A stretch of DNA of 61,521 nucleotides from assembly GCF_023806625.1 (NCBI RefSeq), contig NZ_JAMTDX010000105.1, positions 1 to 61,521 of the forward strand, in the 5' to 3' direction. Below, piece after piece: positions 37,772-47,715 of this stretch. This DNA is from Accumulibacter sp. Its GTDB lineage: Bacteria; Pseudomonadota; Gammaproteobacteria; Burkholderiales; Rhodocyclaceae. A program made the position numbers and the translations under genes. The first letter of the stretch is position 1. Each line of letters opens with the position of its first letter. The notes beneath the pieces were generated by a model that was not told the DNA's origin, made no database searches, and was given only the letters and a program-made list of their open reading frames with translations.

Positions 37772-39997
37772 TCAGCGGCGGCGCGCGGTGACGACGCCCG
37801 GAACGTCGTGGAGCAGCCCGAGCGTCCGCTCGAGCTGGGGAATGCTGCCGACTTCGGCGGTGAAGCGCATGTCGGCGTTTCCCTGACGCGACTGCGTATT
37901 GACCGCGATGACGTTGATCCTTTCGCGGGCCAGGACATCGGAAACGTCGCGCAGCAGACCTTGCCGGTCGTGCGCGTCGATGACGATATCGACCGCGAAG
38001 ACGCCTTCGCTGCCGCCGCCCCAGCTGGTTTCGATGACCCTTTCCGGATGCATCGCGCGCATGTTGGCGAAGTTCCGGCAGCGCGCGCGATGGACCGAAA
38101 CACCCTTGCCGCGAGTCACGAAGCCGACGATCGGGTCGGGCGGGGCCGGCTTGCAGCATCCCGCGAGCTGGGTCAGCAGGCGATCGACGCCGACGATCAG
38201 GATGCCTTTCTCGGCAACCGAGCTTTCGCGCTGTCGCCGGACGAGCACTTCGTCGGCTTCCCGCTCGTCGGCCGGCGGCTCGCCACCACGAATGGCGGCC
38301 TGCAGTTGGCGCAGATTGATGTTTGCGCGCGCGACGGCGACGAACAGATCGTCGCTGCGCGCCAGGCCGAGGCGGGCGGCCAGTTCGTCGAGATTGAATC
38401 CCGTCTGACCGAGACGCTGCAGCTCGCGCTGGACCAGCGCCCGGCCCTCGGCCAGCGTCTCCTCGAGCGCGAGACTGGCGAACCAGTGCCGCACCTTGAG
38501 ACGCGCGCGATGCGTAAACAGATAACCCAGCGACGAATTGAGCCAGTCGCGCGACGGCCCGCCGTGCTTGGCCAGGATGATCTCGACGCGCTGGCCGGTC
38601 GCCAGCGGCGTGTTCAGCGGAACCAGCGCGCCATCCACCTTGGCGCCGCGGCAGCGGTGTCCGATGTCCGTGTGCACGCGATAGGCGAAATCGACCGGTG
38701 TCGCGCCCCGCGGCAGGTCGATCACCCGCCCCTGCGGGGTCAGCACATAGACCGTCTCGTCGAAAGCGGCCTGCTTGTAATGCCGGACCCAGTCGGAGGA
38801 GTCGGACACTTCATCGCGCCAGCTCAGCAGTTGACGCAGCCAGGCGATCTTCTCGTCGTAGCGGTCTTCGGCCGTCGCCGCGCCGCCCTCCTTGTAGCGC
38901 CAGTGCGCGGCGACCCCGAGTTCGGCGTGGCTGTGCATCTCGCGGGTGCGAATCTGCACCTCGAGCGCGCGACCGTCCGGGCAGTGCACGGCGGTGTGCA
39001 GCGAACGGTAGTCGTTGCCTTTCGGATTCGAGATGTAGTCGTCGAACTCGCGGGGAATCGGCGACCAGATGTGGTGGACGACGCCGAGCGCGGTGTAGCA
39101 GTCCCTGACCTCGTCGACGATGACGCGCAGCGCGCGCACGTCGTAGACCTCCGAGAAAGCCACGTCCTTGCGGCGCATCTTGTTCCAGATGCTGTAGATG
39201 TGCTTCGCGCGGCCGGTGATTTCGGCGTTGGCGACCCCGGCGGCGGCGAGTTCCTGGCGCAGCAGGGCGCTCGCCTCGGTGATGAACTGCTCGCGCTCGG
39301 TGCGCTTCTCGTCGAGATGCCGGGCAATTTCCTTGTAAGTCTCGGGATGCAGGAAGCGGAACGAGAGGTCCTCGAGCTCCCATTTGAGCTCCCAGACGCC
39401 GAGGCGGTTGGCCAGCGGCGAGTACAGCGCGAGCGTCTCGCGGGCCACCGGAACGCGCAGCTCGTCGGGCTCGGCAGCGAAATGGCGCAGCGTCTGCGTG
39501 CGCGAGGCGAGACGCAGCAGAACGACGCGGATGTCCTCGACGATCGCCAGGAGCATCTTGCGCAGGACTTCGACCTGCGCCTTCATCTCGCCCGAGTTCT
39601 TGTCGCTGCTCTCCGCAGAAACGGCGACAAAGCCGCGCGTGATCGGGCGCATCCGGTTGAGCCGCGAAACGCCATCGACGAGGCGGGCCACGCTGGCGCC
39701 AAAGTCCCGCTCGATCCGGCTCAGACCATTCTCGTGCAGCGCGGGGACGGCGAAGAGCAGCGCGGCGATCCGCGAATCGGCGTCGAGCTTCAGGCCGCAG
39801 ACGATCAGCGCGACGCCGAGCGCGTGCGCCCAGACCTCCTCACCGCTGCCCAGAGTGCGGTCCTCGTAGACGGATCGGGCGAAATCCACCGCCTCGGCGA
39901 GTCGCTCGACTTCGGCAGGAGAAAGCCCTTCGCCGAGCGCCTGCAAGGACCGATCGGGATCGCGATGCGTGGCCAGCGAATGGACGACCGAAACCAT
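37772..39997 (-). CDS. relA: GTP pyrophosphokinase RelA, (p)ppGpp synthetase I
   Basis: The 741-residue long RSH protein contains a hydrolase-like domain (1-190) lacking the HD pair: the region reads AALLFAVPALHE, as in RelA, so hydrolysis should be absent. The synthetase domain has IYSIWNKMRRK, YDVRALRVIV and DYISNPKGNDYRSLHTAV. TGS (VYVLTPQGRVIDLP), the zinc-finger-like CCKPAPPDPIVGF and a C-terminal ACT domain follow. It makes (p)ppGpp on stalled ribosomes. The ATG at 39997 fits family length. Divergent from the EamA gene, with TATAAT (minus, 40009-40004) just upstream. Confidence 0.95.
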   Translation of the reverse strand: MVSVVHSLATHRDPDRSLQALGEGLSPAEVERLAEAVDFARSVYEDRTLGSGEEVWAHALGVALIVCGLKLDADSRIAALLFAVPALHENGLSRIERDFGASVARLVDGVSRLNRMRPITRGFVAVSAESSDKNSGEMKAQVEVLRKMLLAIVEDIRVVLLRLASRTQTLRHFAAEPDELRVPVARETLALYSPLANRLGVWELKWELEDLSFRFLHPETYKEIARHLDEKRTEREQFITEASALLRQELAAAGVANAEITGRAKHIYSIWNKMRRKDVAFSEVYDVRALRVIVDEVRDCYTALGVVHHIWSPIPREFDDYISNPKGNDYRSLHTAVHCPDGRALEVQIRTREMHSHAELGVAAHWRYKEGGAATAEDRYDEKIAWLRQLLSWRDEVSDSSDWVRHYKQAAFDETVYVLTPQGRVIDLPRGATPVDFAYRVHTDIGHRCRGAKVDGALVPLNTPLATGQRVEIILAKHGGPSRDWLNSSLGYLFTHRARLKVRHWFASLALEETLAEGRALVQRELQRLGQTGFNLDELAARLGLARSDDLFVAVARANINLRQLQAAIRGGEPPADEREADEVLVRRQRESSVAEKGILIVGVDRLLTQLAGCCKPAPPDPIVGFVTRGKGVSVHRARCRNFANMRAMHPERVIETSWGGGSEGVFAVDIVIDAHDRQGLLRDVSDVLARERINVIAVNTQSRQGNADMRFTAEVGSIPQLERTLGLLHDVPGVVTARRR

Positions 39998-40058
39998 TGG
40001 CGCATTATAAAGTGTCGCCCGGGGCATCAGGCATAATGCGGTTTTCCGACCGTCCCCG

Positions 40059-40967
40059 ATGATCCTCGCGCAGTTGCACAACCCTTACCTGCTCCTCGTC
40101 CTGACCACGCTCTTCTGGTCCGGCAACATGGTCATCGGGCGAGCGGTCCGCGATCAGGTTCCCCCGCTGACTCTCGCCTTCTGGCGCTGGGCGATCGCCC
40201 TCGCCCTGGTCCTGCCGCTGGCCCTGCCTCACCTGCGCGAACAGTGGCCGTTGATCCGGCGCAACTGGAAGGCAGTGGCCCTCCTCGGCCTGCTCGGCGT
40301 CGGCGGCTACAACACGCTGGCCTACGTCGCCCTGCGCTACACTCCGGCGACCAACGCCCTGCTGCTCAACTCGTTCATTCCGGTCGCCACGATCGCCCTC
40401 TCATGGATCTTCCTCGGCAAGCGCCTGCTCGGCGTCGCGTGGGTCGGCGTCGTGCTCTCGCTGGCCGGGGTGACGACGATCGTCTGCCAGGGCAGCCTCG
40501 ACACGCTGACGCAACTGAGCCTCAATATCGGCGATCTGTGGATGCTCGCTGCGGTGTTCACCTGGGCGGTGTATACGATCGGTCTGCAGTGGCGCCCGGA
40601 CGGAGTGCATCCGATGCTCATGCTCGCTGCTTTCATTGGCGTCGGACTGGTTGCGCTGGCTCCGGCTTACGCCTGGGAACTGGCCAGCGGAAAGACGATA
40701 GCCGTCTCGGCCGGATCACTCGCTGCGATCGCCTACACCGGAGTCTTTCCCGGATTCCTCGGCTACGTCTTCTATAACCGCGCGGTCGGCGAAGTCGGGG
40801 CGAGCAAGGCGAGCCTGTTCATCCACCTGATGCCGGTCTTCGGCACGCTTCTCGCGGCGATCTTTCTCGGCGAGATCCCGCACGCCTACCACTACCTGGG
40901 TATCGCGCTGATCTTCTCGGGCATCTACCTGACCACGGCGACACTGCCGGGGGTGAACAAGCGATGA
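40059..40967 (+). CDS. EamA/DMT-family transporter
   Basis: A 302-residue inner-membrane protein with ten predicted helices in two EamA repeats (residues ~10-145 and ~155-295). It opens LVLTTLFWSGNMVIGRAV and has ...NALLLNSFIPVATIALSWIFLGKRL at the end of the first repeat, typical of drug/metabolite exporters. Substrate unknown. Its stop overlaps the mtfA ATG by four bases. Confidence 0.9.
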   Translation: MILAQLHNPYLLLVLTTLFWSGNMVIGRAVRDQVPPLTLAFWRWAIALALVLPLALPHLREQWPLIRRNWKAVALLGLLGVGGYNTLAYVALRYTPATNALLLNSFIPVATIALSWIFLGKRLLGVAWVGVVLSLAGVTTIVCQGSLDTLTQLSLNIGDLWMLAAVFTWAVYTIGLQWRPDGVHPMLMLAAFIGVGLVALAPAYAWELASGKTIAVSAGSLAAIAYTGVFPGFLGYVFYNRAVGEVGASKASLFIHLMPVFGTLLAAIFLGEIPHAYHYLGIALIFSGIYLTTATLPGVNKR

Positions 40968-41746
40968 TCGGCAGGCTGCTCGACTGGTTGCGCGGCAAGC
41001 CGGAAGCGGAACCGATTCCGGATTCTCTCTGGGAGCCGGTGGTCGCGGCGCTGCCCTTCCTCGCCGCGCTCGACGGGAACGAGCAGGCCCGGCTGCGCGC
41101 GCTCGCCGGGACCTTCCTGGCCGAAAAGGAGTTCGCCGCAACCGGCGGACTCGAGCTGTCGGACGAAATCTGCGTCGCGATCGCCGCGCAGGGCTGCCTG
41201 CCGATCCTCAACCTCGGGCTCGACTGCTACCGGAACTGGGTCGGGATCATCGTCTATGCCGACGAGTTCGTGATCCCGCGCAGCATCGAGGACGAATCCG
41301 GCGTCGTCCACGAGTACCAGGAGGTGGCCTCGGGCGAGGCCTGGGACGGCGGGCCGCTGCTCATCTCGTGGCGCGACGCGCAGATGGCCGGCGAGGGCTA
41401 CAACGTGGTCATCCACGAGTTCGCGCACAAGCTCGACATGCTCAACGGTGACGCCGACGGCATCCCGCCGCTGCCCGCGGGAGCGCCGCGCAAGGCCTGG
41501 GAGGATGCGCTGCACGCGGCCTACGAGCATTTCTGCGCAAGCGTCGATATGGCCGAGGCGACCGATCAGGAAACGCTCTTCGATCCCTACGCGGCGGAGA
41601 ATCCCGGCGAATTCTTTGCGGTGATGAGCGAAGCGTTCTTCGAGGAGCCCGATCTCCTGCTTGCCGAATATCCTGATTTCTATGCTCAGCTGAGCGCCTT
41701 CTACCGTCAGGATCCGGCCAGGCGGATCCAGCTCGCCGATGGCTGA
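40964..41746 (+). CDS. mtfA: Zinc-dependent peptidase MtfA (M90 family)
   Basis: A 260-residue protein of normal MtfA length. The zinc motif is VVIHEFAHKLDMLNG (HEFAH, ~152-156), with the additional glutamate region NPGEFFAVMSEAFFE (~207-221). In E. coli MtfA binds the repressor Mlc and so controls glucose uptake, and it has aminopeptidase activity. It is translationally coupled to the EamA gene. Confidence 0.93.
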   Translation: MIGRLLDWLRGKPEAEPIPDSLWEPVVAALPFLAALDGNEQARLRALAGTFLAEKEFAATGGLELSDEICVAIAAQGCLPILNLGLDCYRNWVGIIVYADEFVIPRSIEDESGVVHEYQEVASGEAWDGGPLLISWRDAQMAGEGYNVVIHEFAHKLDMLNGDADGIPPLPAGAPRKAWEDALHAAYEHFCASVDMAEATDQETLFDPYAAENPGEFFAVMSEAFFEEPDLLLAEYPDFYAQLSAFYRQDPARRIQLADG

Positions 41747-41794
41747 CCCGATGTCCGGAGCCCGCTTCGGGCACCTTGCGAGTCAGGCCGGCTG

Positions 41795-42967
41795 ATGGCC
41801 TCGCGGCTACGTGTCCGTCTGCTCGTCGGCCTGCTCGTCGCCGGCGGAATCGGCGGAGCGATCTGGTGGGCGAGCCGCCCGAAGCCGGTCAGTGTCGTCG
41901 TCCGGGAGATCGACCAGGGCCTCGTCGAGTCGACGATCGCCAACACCCGGGCGGGAACCGTCGAAGCCTGCCTGCGCACCCGCCTGTCGACGATCAGCGG
42001 CGGGCGAATCGAGGTCCTCGCGGTCCGCGAAGGCGACCGCGTCGAGAAGGGCCAGTTGCTGATGAAGCTGTGGAACGACGACCAGCAGGCGCAGACCGCC
42101 TGGGTCGAGGCCCAGGTCGCGACGGCGCGGCAGCGGGTCGGCGAGGCCTGCGTCGTCGCGGCCAATGCCGAGCGCGAAGCAGAGCGCCAGTCGGCACTGC
42201 GCGCCCGCGGTTTCGTGTCTACCGCGCGAGAGGACAGCGCGCGCAGCGAGGCGCTGGCCCGGCGCGCCGGCTGCGACGCGGCGCGGGCCGACCTCGCGCA
42301 GGCCGAGGCGCGCGTCACGCTGACCCGCGTCGAGCAGGGCCGGACGATCCTCCACGCACCCTTCTCGGGGACCGTCGCCAAGATCGTCGGCGAGGTCGGC
42401 GAGTATTCGACACCGTCTCCTCCCGGGGTGCCGACGCCCCCGGCGATCGACCTGATCGACGACTCGTGTCTGTACGTCAAGGCGCCGATGGACGAGGTCG
42501 ACGCGCCGAAGATCGTCCCGGGGCAGGAAGTGCGGATCAGCCTCGACGCGTTTCCGCGCCAGTCCTTCGCCGGCAGGGTCAAGCGTGTCGCGCCTTATGT
42601 CCTGGCCGTCGAGAAGCAGGCGCGGACGGTCGACATCGAGGCGACCTTCGCCGACCCGCAGGCGCCCGGCAAGCTGCTCGTCGGCTACAGCGCCGACGTC
42701 GAGGTGATTCTCGCCACCCGCGATCAGGTGATCCGCGTTCCGACTTCGGCGCTGCTCGAAGGCCAGCGCGTCCTCGTCGCGGCAACCGACGGCCGGCTCG
42801 AGGAGCGGGTGGTGAAGACCGGCATCGCCAACTGGGAATTCACCGAGGTCGTCGACGGACTGAGCCCCGGCGAGAAGGTCGTCACTTCGCTCGAGCGGGC
42901 CGGCGTCCGCGCCGGCGCGCGCTACGCGGTGGACACGAAAGCTCCGGCGCCGGCTGCCGGCCGATGA
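41795..42967 (+). CDS. MacA/HlyD-like periplasmic adaptor of an ABC exporter
   Basis: A 390-residue membrane-fusion protein: N-terminal anchor helix (~8-25), a lipoyl half (GGRIEVLAVREGDRVEKGQLLMKL), an alanine/arginine-rich helical hairpin (~100-175), the second half (TILHAPFSGTVAKIVGEVGEY) and beta-barrel domains. It would link the inner-membrane ABC permeases to an outer-membrane channel, which is not in the window. Its stop overlaps the ATPase start (ATGA). Confidence 0.9.
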   Translation: MASRLRVRLLVGLLVAGGIGGAIWWASRPKPVSVVVREIDQGLVESTIANTRAGTVEACLRTRLSTISGGRIEVLAVREGDRVEKGQLLMKLWNDDQQAQTAWVEAQVATARQRVGEACVVAANAEREAERQSALRARGFVSTAREDSARSEALARRAGCDAARADLAQAEARVTLTRVEQGRTILHAPFSGTVAKIVGEVGEYSTPSPPGVPTPPAIDLIDDSCLYVKAPMDEVDAPKIVPGQEVRISLDAFPRQSFAGRVKRVAPYVLAVEKQARTVDIEATFADPQAPGKLLVGYSADVEVILATRDQVIRVPTSALLEGQRVLVAATDGRLEERVVKTGIANWEFTEVVDGLSPGEKVVTSLERAGVRAGARYAVDTKAPAPAAGR

Positions 42968-43677
42968 ACACGGCGCAGATCGAGCTCACCGGAATCGAGA
43001 AACTCTTCCGGCTCGGCGACAGCACGGTGCTCGCCTTGCGCGACATCGACCTCTGCGTCGCGGCCGGCGAGTACATTGCCGTGATGGGCCCTTCGGGTTC
43101 GGGGAAGTCGACGCTGCTGCACATCCTGGGCCTGCTCGACCGGCCCGATTCCGGGAGCTACCATCTCGAAGGCCGCGACGTGACCACCCTCTCGGCGGTC
43201 GAACAGGCGCGCGTCCGCAGCGAGCGCATCGGCTTCGTCTTTCAGAGCTTCCACCTCGTGCCACGGCTGACCGCTGCCGAGAACATCGCCCTGCCGATGA
43301 TTCTCGCCGGCATCGCGCCAGCGCAGCGTGCGCAACGCGTGGCCCGGGCACTGCGCGACTACGGACTCGACAACCGCGCCGACCACCGGCCCGATCAGCT
43401 CTCGGGAGGCCAGCGACAGCGCGTGGCGATCGCCCGGGCGACGATCATGGAACCGGCGGTGATCCTCGCCGACGAGCCGACCGGCAACCTCGACCGGGCG
43501 ACCGGCGAGGAAGTGATGCGGCTGCTCGAGAGCCTCAACGAACGGGGTGTGACGCTGATCGTCGTGACCCACGACGGCGTGCTTGGATCGCGCGCGCGCC
43601 GGCAACTGCTGATCGAGGACGGAATGCTCCGCGCCGACCGGCGCCGTCCCGCCGAGCCATGCGCCGGCCCGACCTGA
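42964..43677 (+). CDS. MacB/LolD-type ABC exporter ATPase
   Basis: A 237-residue ATPase with Walker [12 protein letters not shown]-loop [11 protein letters not shown], signature [14 protein letters not shown], Walker [13 protein letters not shown] and H-loop VVTHD. This is the stand-alone ATPase that pairs with FtsX/MacB-type permeases. It overlaps the adaptor gene by four bases and the first permease gene by 19. Confidence 0.95.
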   Translation: MNTAQIELTGIEKLFRLGDSTVLALRDIDLCVAAGEYIAVMGPSGSGKSTLLHILGLLDRPDSGSYHLEGRDVTTLSAVEQARVRSERIGFVFQSFHLVPRLTAAENIALPMILAGIAPAQRAQRVARALRDYGLDNRADHRPDQLSGGQRQRVAIARATIMEPAVILADEPTGNLDRATGEEVMRLLESLNERGVTLIVVTHDGVLGSRARRQLLIEDGMLRADRRRPAEPCAGPT

Positions 43678-44867
43678 TCCGCTTTGCGCGCGATGCCGCG
43701 GCGGGCAACCCGCTGCGCACCTTCCTGCTGGTCCTGGCGATGGCCATCGGCGTCGGCGCCGTCGTCGTGCTCACCGCACTCGGCGACGGCGCGCGCCGCT
43801 ACGTTCTCGACGAGTTCTCGTCGATCGGCAGCAACCTGGTCATCGTCCTCCCGGGTCGCTCGCAGACCGGCGGCTTCAACCCGGCCAACGCGATCACCAG
43901 CACACCCCGCGACCTGACCATCGACGACGCGCAGGCGCTGCTGCGAGCCAGCGCCGTCCACCGGGCGGCGCCGCTCGCCGTCGGCACGTCCGAAATCAGC
44001 CACGCCGGCCGGCTTCGCGAAGTGACCGTGGCCGGAACGACGGCCGAGTTCATCGAGGTACGCCGCCTGTCGCTGGCTCAGGGACGCTTCCTGTCGCCCG
44101 GCGACTGGCGCCGCGCTGCGCCCGAAGCGGTGATCGGCGCGAAAATCCGCGACGAGATGTTCGGCCAGCAGCCGGCGCTCGGCCAGTTGGTGCGCGTCGG
44201 TGACCGCCGCGTCCGGATCGTCGGAGTCCTCGCCGCGAGCGGCCAGGGCCTCGGCATGAACACCGATGAACTCGTTCTCGTGCCCGTCGCGCTCGCCCAG
44301 ACGATGTTCAACAGCAACACGCTGTTCCGGATTCTCGTCGAGGCGACGAGCCGCGAGGCGATCGAGCCGGCCAGCGCGCAGGTCGGCGAGATCATCCGCC
44401 TGCGCCACGAAGGCGAGCAGGACGTGACGATCATCACCCAGGACGCCGTGCTCGCGACCTTCGATCGGGTGCTCGGGACCCTGACCCTCGCCGTCGCCGG
44501 AATTGCCGCGATCAGCCTCGCGGTGGCGGGAATCCTGGTGATGAACGTGATGCTCGTCTCGGTCACCCAGAGGACATCCGAGGTGGGTCTGCTCAAGGCA
44601 CTCGGGGCGAGTGACGCGACGATCCGTAATGCCTTCCTCTGCGAAGCAGCGATCCTCTCGGTCGCCGGCGCGCTGCTCGGCTTCCTCGTCGGTCACGCCG
44701 GCGCCGCGCTGATCCGCCTGTTCTACCCGGCGTTCCCGGCTTATCCACCCGACTGGGCGGTGCTCGCCGCTCTCGCTACGGCACTCGCCACGGGCACGCT
44801 GTTCGGCGTCCTGCCCGCGCGGAGGGCCGCGCGCCTCGACGCGGTTCTCGCGCTGTCGCGACGCTGA
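43659..44867 (+). CDS. MacB/FtsX-type ABC permease 1
   Basis: A 402-residue permease with the MacB topology: one helix (~20-42, [23 protein letters not shown]), a large periplasmic domain (~45-280) and three C-terminal helices with ...[21 protein letters not shown], the coupling-helix motif. It overlaps the ATPase gene and is followed 17 bases later by a second, different permease. Confidence 0.92.
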   Translation: MRRPDLIRFARDAAAGNPLRTFLLVLAMAIGVGAVVVLTALGDGARRYVLDEFSSIGSNLVIVLPGRSQTGGFNPANAITSTPRDLTIDDAQALLRASAVHRAAPLAVGTSEISHAGRLREVTVAGTTAEFIEVRRLSLAQGRFLSPGDWRRAAPEAVIGAKIRDEMFGQQPALGQLVRVGDRRVRIVGVLAASGQGLGMNTDELVLVPVALAQTMFNSNTLFRILVEATSREAIEPASAQVGEIIRLRHEGEQDVTIITQDAVLATFDRVLGTLTLAVAGIAAISLAVAGILVMNVMLVSVTQRTSEVGLLKALGASDATIRNAFLCEAAILSVAGALLGFLVGHAGAALIRLFYPAFPAYPPDWAVLAALATALATGTLFGVLPARRAARLDAVLALSRR

Positions 44868-44883
44868 CCTGGAGGTCGACACG

Positions 44884-46089
44884 GTGATCCGTCTTCGCGA
44901 CTCGTTCCAGCTCGCGCTGCGCGCGATCACCGCGGAGCAGCTGCGCAGCGTCCTGACGCTGCTCGGCATCGCCGTCGGCATCGCCGCGGTGATCCTGCTG
45001 ACCTCGATCGGCGAAGGCGTGCATCGCTTCGTTCTCGCCGAGTTCACCCAGTTCGGCACCCATGTGATCAGCGTCGCGCCGGGGAGGACCAGGACTTCGG
45101 GGCACACGCCTGCCGGAATCCCGACCTCGGTTCGCCCGCTGACGCTCGAAGACGCCCGCGCGCTCGAGCATCTGCCGCACGTCACCGGAATCAGCGCGAC
45201 CGTCTGGGGCAACAGCGAGGTCAGCGCCAACGGCCGGGTCCGTCGGACGACGGTCAATGGCGTCGGCGCGCGGATGCTCGAAGTATTCAGCCTGCGCGTC
45301 GGCAGCGGCCAGTTCCTGCCCGCCGACGAAGCCGGCAACGCTCGGGCGCTCGTCGTTCTCGGAGCGAAGCTCAAGGACGAGCTGTTCGGCAGCGCGAACC
45401 CGCTCGGCGCGCGCGTCCGCGTCGGTGGCCTGCAGTTCCGGGTGATCGGCGTGCTCGAAGCCAAGGGACAGTTTCTCGGCATCGACCTCGACGACACCGC
45501 GTACATCCCCACCGCCCGCGCCCTCGAACTCTACAACCGCGACGGAGTGATGAAGATCGACCTGTCCTACGAGGAAGGAGTCCCCGTCGAGCGGGTCACC
45601 GCACTGGTCGGCGCCGTGCTCAAGGCGCGCCACGGGCGCGAGGATTTCACGATCACGACTCAGGAGGACATGCTGCGCACGCTTTCGAACATCCTCGAAG
45701 TCCTGACCGTCGCCGTCGGTGCGCTCGGCGGAATCTCGCTGCTCGTCGGCGGGGTCGGCATCGTCACGATCATGACCATCGCGATTGCCGAGCGGACCAG
45801 CGAAATCGGCCTGCTCGTCGCGCTCGGTGCGCCGCAGCGGACGATCCTCGGCCTCTTCCTCGGGGAAGCGGTCGCGCTGTCGGCGATCGGCGGGCTGGTC
45901 GGCCTGGCGATCGGCACCGGCCTCGCCTGGTTGACGAGGTTGCTGCTGCCCGCGCTGCCGGTGCACACGCCGCTGAGCTTCGTCCTCCTCGCCGAGGGCA
46001 TTGCCGTCGCCATCGGCCTGCTGGCCGGCGTCCTCCCGGCCCGACGCGCCGCACGGCTCGATCCGGTGGAGGCCCTGCGCGCCGAGTGA
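44884..46089 (+). CDS. MacB/FtsX-type ABC permease 2
   Basis: A 401-residue permease of the same topology ([44 protein letters not shown]), clearly diverged from permease 1. The GTG start at 44884 follows CTGGAGGTCGA. With one ATPase and two unlike permeases, a heterodimeric exporter is probable. Exporters of this class handle antibiotics, peptides, siderophores or lipids; the substrate is unknown. Confidence 0.92.
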   Translation: MIRLRDSFQLALRAITAEQLRSVLTLLGIAVGIAAVILLTSIGEGVHRFVLAEFTQFGTHVISVAPGRTRTSGHTPAGIPTSVRPLTLEDARALEHLPHVTGISATVWGNSEVSANGRVRRTTVNGVGARMLEVFSLRVGSGQFLPADEAGNARALVVLGAKLKDELFGSANPLGARVRVGGLQFRVIGVLEAKGQFLGIDLDDTAYIPTARALELYNRDGVMKIDLSYEEGVPVERVTALVGAVLKARHGREDFTITTQEDMLRTLSNILEVLTVAVGALGGISLLVGGVGIVTIMTIAIAERTSEIGLLVALGAPQRTILGLFLGEAVALSAIGGLVGLAIGTGLAWLTRLLLPALPVHTPLSFVLLAEGIAVAIGLLAGVLPARRAARLDPVEALRAE

Positions 46090-46435
46090 ATGGCCTGCCG
46101 ATCCCTGCCGCGCTTCGCGGCCCGTCCTGAGCAAGCACCGGGCGGTGTGGCCGCTGGGCTGGTGCGCGACCGCAGCCGGAACCTGCAAGCCGGTCGCTGT
46201 AGACGCCTCGGTCGCTCTCGGCCATTGACCCACCGTGCTCCGAGGCGTCCTGCCCGACTGCTTTCTATACTGGAGGTGTTCGGCCATGTCCGAGCCCGAT
46301 CGTCCGGGGACTACCGCTTGGGCCATCGCCGCCCCTCACGATCGGTGCGTCGTCCTTGCGCAAGATCTCTATTGGAGGCAGGGTGCGCGGCGCCGGTTCT
46401 TTGATCATTCATCTCGTCGACGGAGGAATACCGAA
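46090..46435. other. 346-base gap before the collagen-like gene
   Basis: No gene is seen. A TATACT at about 46265-46270 may be a -10 element, but no convincing -35 accompanies it. The GGAGGA just before 46436 is the ribosome binding site of the next gene. Confidence 0.4.
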
Positions 46436-47221
46436 GTGAAACATGCAATGCTTTCAGTTCTCGCTGGGCTCTGCTGGCCTCTGGTTTCGGCAGCCGAACC
46501 GGTGAACATCGAGTCGGTCGCCATGACCACCACCGCCGGCAATCAGCATCTGGTGATCCGGGGAACCGGCCTCAAGGGCACAGCGGCAAGCGTCGTCACC
46601 CTTGGAGCCACGACGCTGACCATCCTGAGCGCGCAAGAGGACAAGATAGTCGCGCTTTGTCCAGGCACCCCGGCCCGGTGCTACGACGACAACACAAACA
46701 AGCTCTCCGTCGCCACCTACCAGCGGAATTTGCCTCAACCCGACAAGCCCATCCTCGTGTCCAGCGAGACCTGGGGCTACGGCGGACCGCCGCGAAAGGG
46801 CGACCGCGGCGAGACGGGTGCACAGGGAGCACCAGGAGAGCGAGGCATTCAGGGGCAACAAGGCGTCCCCGGGAAGGACGGGGACAAGGGCGACAGGGGC
46901 GACAAGGGCGACAAGGGAGACAAGGGCGACAAGGGTGACACGGGGACGAAGGGAGACACGGGGGCGAGGGGAGCGAAGGGGGACAAGGGCGAAAAGGGCG
47001 AAAAGGGAGACCCAGGGCCAGCAGTGAAGACCGTCGCATCCTGTGCCAAAGGCACCGCAAACGGGCCGGGGCAGTGCTCATGCACCGGCAAGACCGTAGC
47101 ACGAGCCACCTCCGTCGAATGCAGCGCGGTCTCTGAGTCGGGTCAGTGTACCGCGCATGGGGACTGGGTCGCTGCCAAGGGCGGAGAGGTCGATTCACAA
47201 TGTTGCGTCTGCGCGCCTTGA
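46436..47221 (+). CDS. Secreted collagen-like (Gly-X-Y) protein
   Basis: From the GTG at 46436 (behind GGAGGAATACCGAA) the product is 261 residues. A signal peptide ends near residue 19-20 (WPLVSA-AEP). Residues ~22-75 look like an IPT/TIG-type beta domain (VIRGTGL...VTLGATTLTILSAQ). Residues 122-196 are 25 uninterrupted Gly-X-Y triplets, rich in GDK and GEK, which favour a collagen triple helix without hydroxyproline. The C-terminal ~60 residues hold seven or more cysteines, suggesting disulfide cross-linking. Probably an extracellular or surface fibre; phage-tail-like origin is an alternative. Confidence 0.85.
   Translation: MKHAMLSVLAGLCWPLVSAAEPVNIESVAMTTTAGNQHLVIRGTGLKGTAASVVTLGATTLTILSAQEDKIVALCPGTPARCYDDNTNKLSVATYQRNLPQPDKPILVSSETWGYGGPPRKGDRGETGAQGAPGERGIQGQQGVPGKDGDKGDRGDKGDKGDKGDKGDTGTKGDTGARGAKGDKGEKGEKGDPGPAVKTVASCAKGTANGPGQCSCTGKTVARATSVECSAVSESGQCTAHGDWVAAKGGEVDSQCCVCAP
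46799..47023 (+). repeat. Gly-X-Y coding repeat, with a 9-base tandem core
   Basis: Twenty-five codon triplets beginning with a Gly codon. The core 46884-46940 is a near-perfect tandem of GGCGACAAG/GGGGACAAG units. Such runs expand and contract by slippage, so repeat number is likely to vary between strains. Confidence 0.85.
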
Positions 47222-47609
47222 GCCGCGGAGGATGCGGGCGCGGGTGAGTACGGTCAGCAGGACGGCTGCGATGCCGCGTGGACCGGAGCGGGCGCAAAGC
47301 CGGTCGGCATTGCCGAACCGGCAACGCGGTCAGCGGATTCTGGTGGGGTCGGCGGAAGCCACCGATGAGTCGGCAAGTCACCAGGCCCGGCACGCCTTCA
47401 CCAAGGCTGGCCTGCGGCCGGAGCCCGAGTCGGCGAACCCCGTTCTCACGGCCCAGGACGACGGGATCGCGTGAGCCGTCACGAGAAGAGCTCTCGTGGT
47501 CCGCGCGGCACTTCGCAGGGCGAGTGAGCGCCGGAGTCCGTCCTGCCCCATTGCGCCACCTGGATCGCGGGCGCAGTCGCCATCCAAAGAGCTGCACGCC
47601 CCACGAGTC

Positions 47610-47626
47610 TGTCGACAAATTTTACA
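47610..47626 (+). promoter_or_regulatory. Candidate enhancer-binding site upstream of the sigma54 promoter
   Basis: TGTCGACAAATTTTACA is an AT-rich island with partial dyad symmetry (TGT...ACA) in GC-rich DNA. It lies about 90-105 bases before the predicted transcription start, the usual distance for an enhancer-binding activator of sigma54. Which activator binds is unknown; PrsR-type regulators of exosortase/PEP-CTERM genes are one possibility (inference). Confidence 0.4.
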
Positions 47627-47689
47627 GTAGCCTGCCCGGACTGCCTGCCCCGGAAGATTGGCGCTGGATAATCAAGATGTTGGACGATA

Positions 47690-47706
47690 TGGCACATGCT
47701 TTGCTT
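47690..47706 (+). promoter_or_regulatory. Sigma54 (RpoN) promoter
   Basis: TGGCACATGCTTTGCTT matches the -24/-12 consensus TGGCAC-rNNNN-TTGCW at every fixed base, with the GG and GC pairs 12 bases apart. Predicted start is near 47716. Confidence 0.75.
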
Positions 47707-47715
47707 CAGAGTTGC

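Noticed and set aside
37808-40036. 742-codon open frame antisense to relA
   Set aside because: Exact antisense shadow of a certain gene; composition is arginine/aspartate-rich as expected from GC-rich codons read backwards.
43395-45512. 705-codon minus-strand open frame over the exporter genes
   Set aside because: Antisense to ATPase and permeases; serine/arginine-rich chance frame.
46340-46360. Possible second sigma54 promoter before the collagen-like gene
   Set aside because: The GG and GC pairs are 14 bases apart instead of 12 and the -24 box is poor.
46884-46940. Short tandem repeat as a possible CRISPR array
   Set aside because: Units are contiguous 9-mers in a coding frame without spacers; they encode Gly-Asp-Lys of the collagen-like domain.
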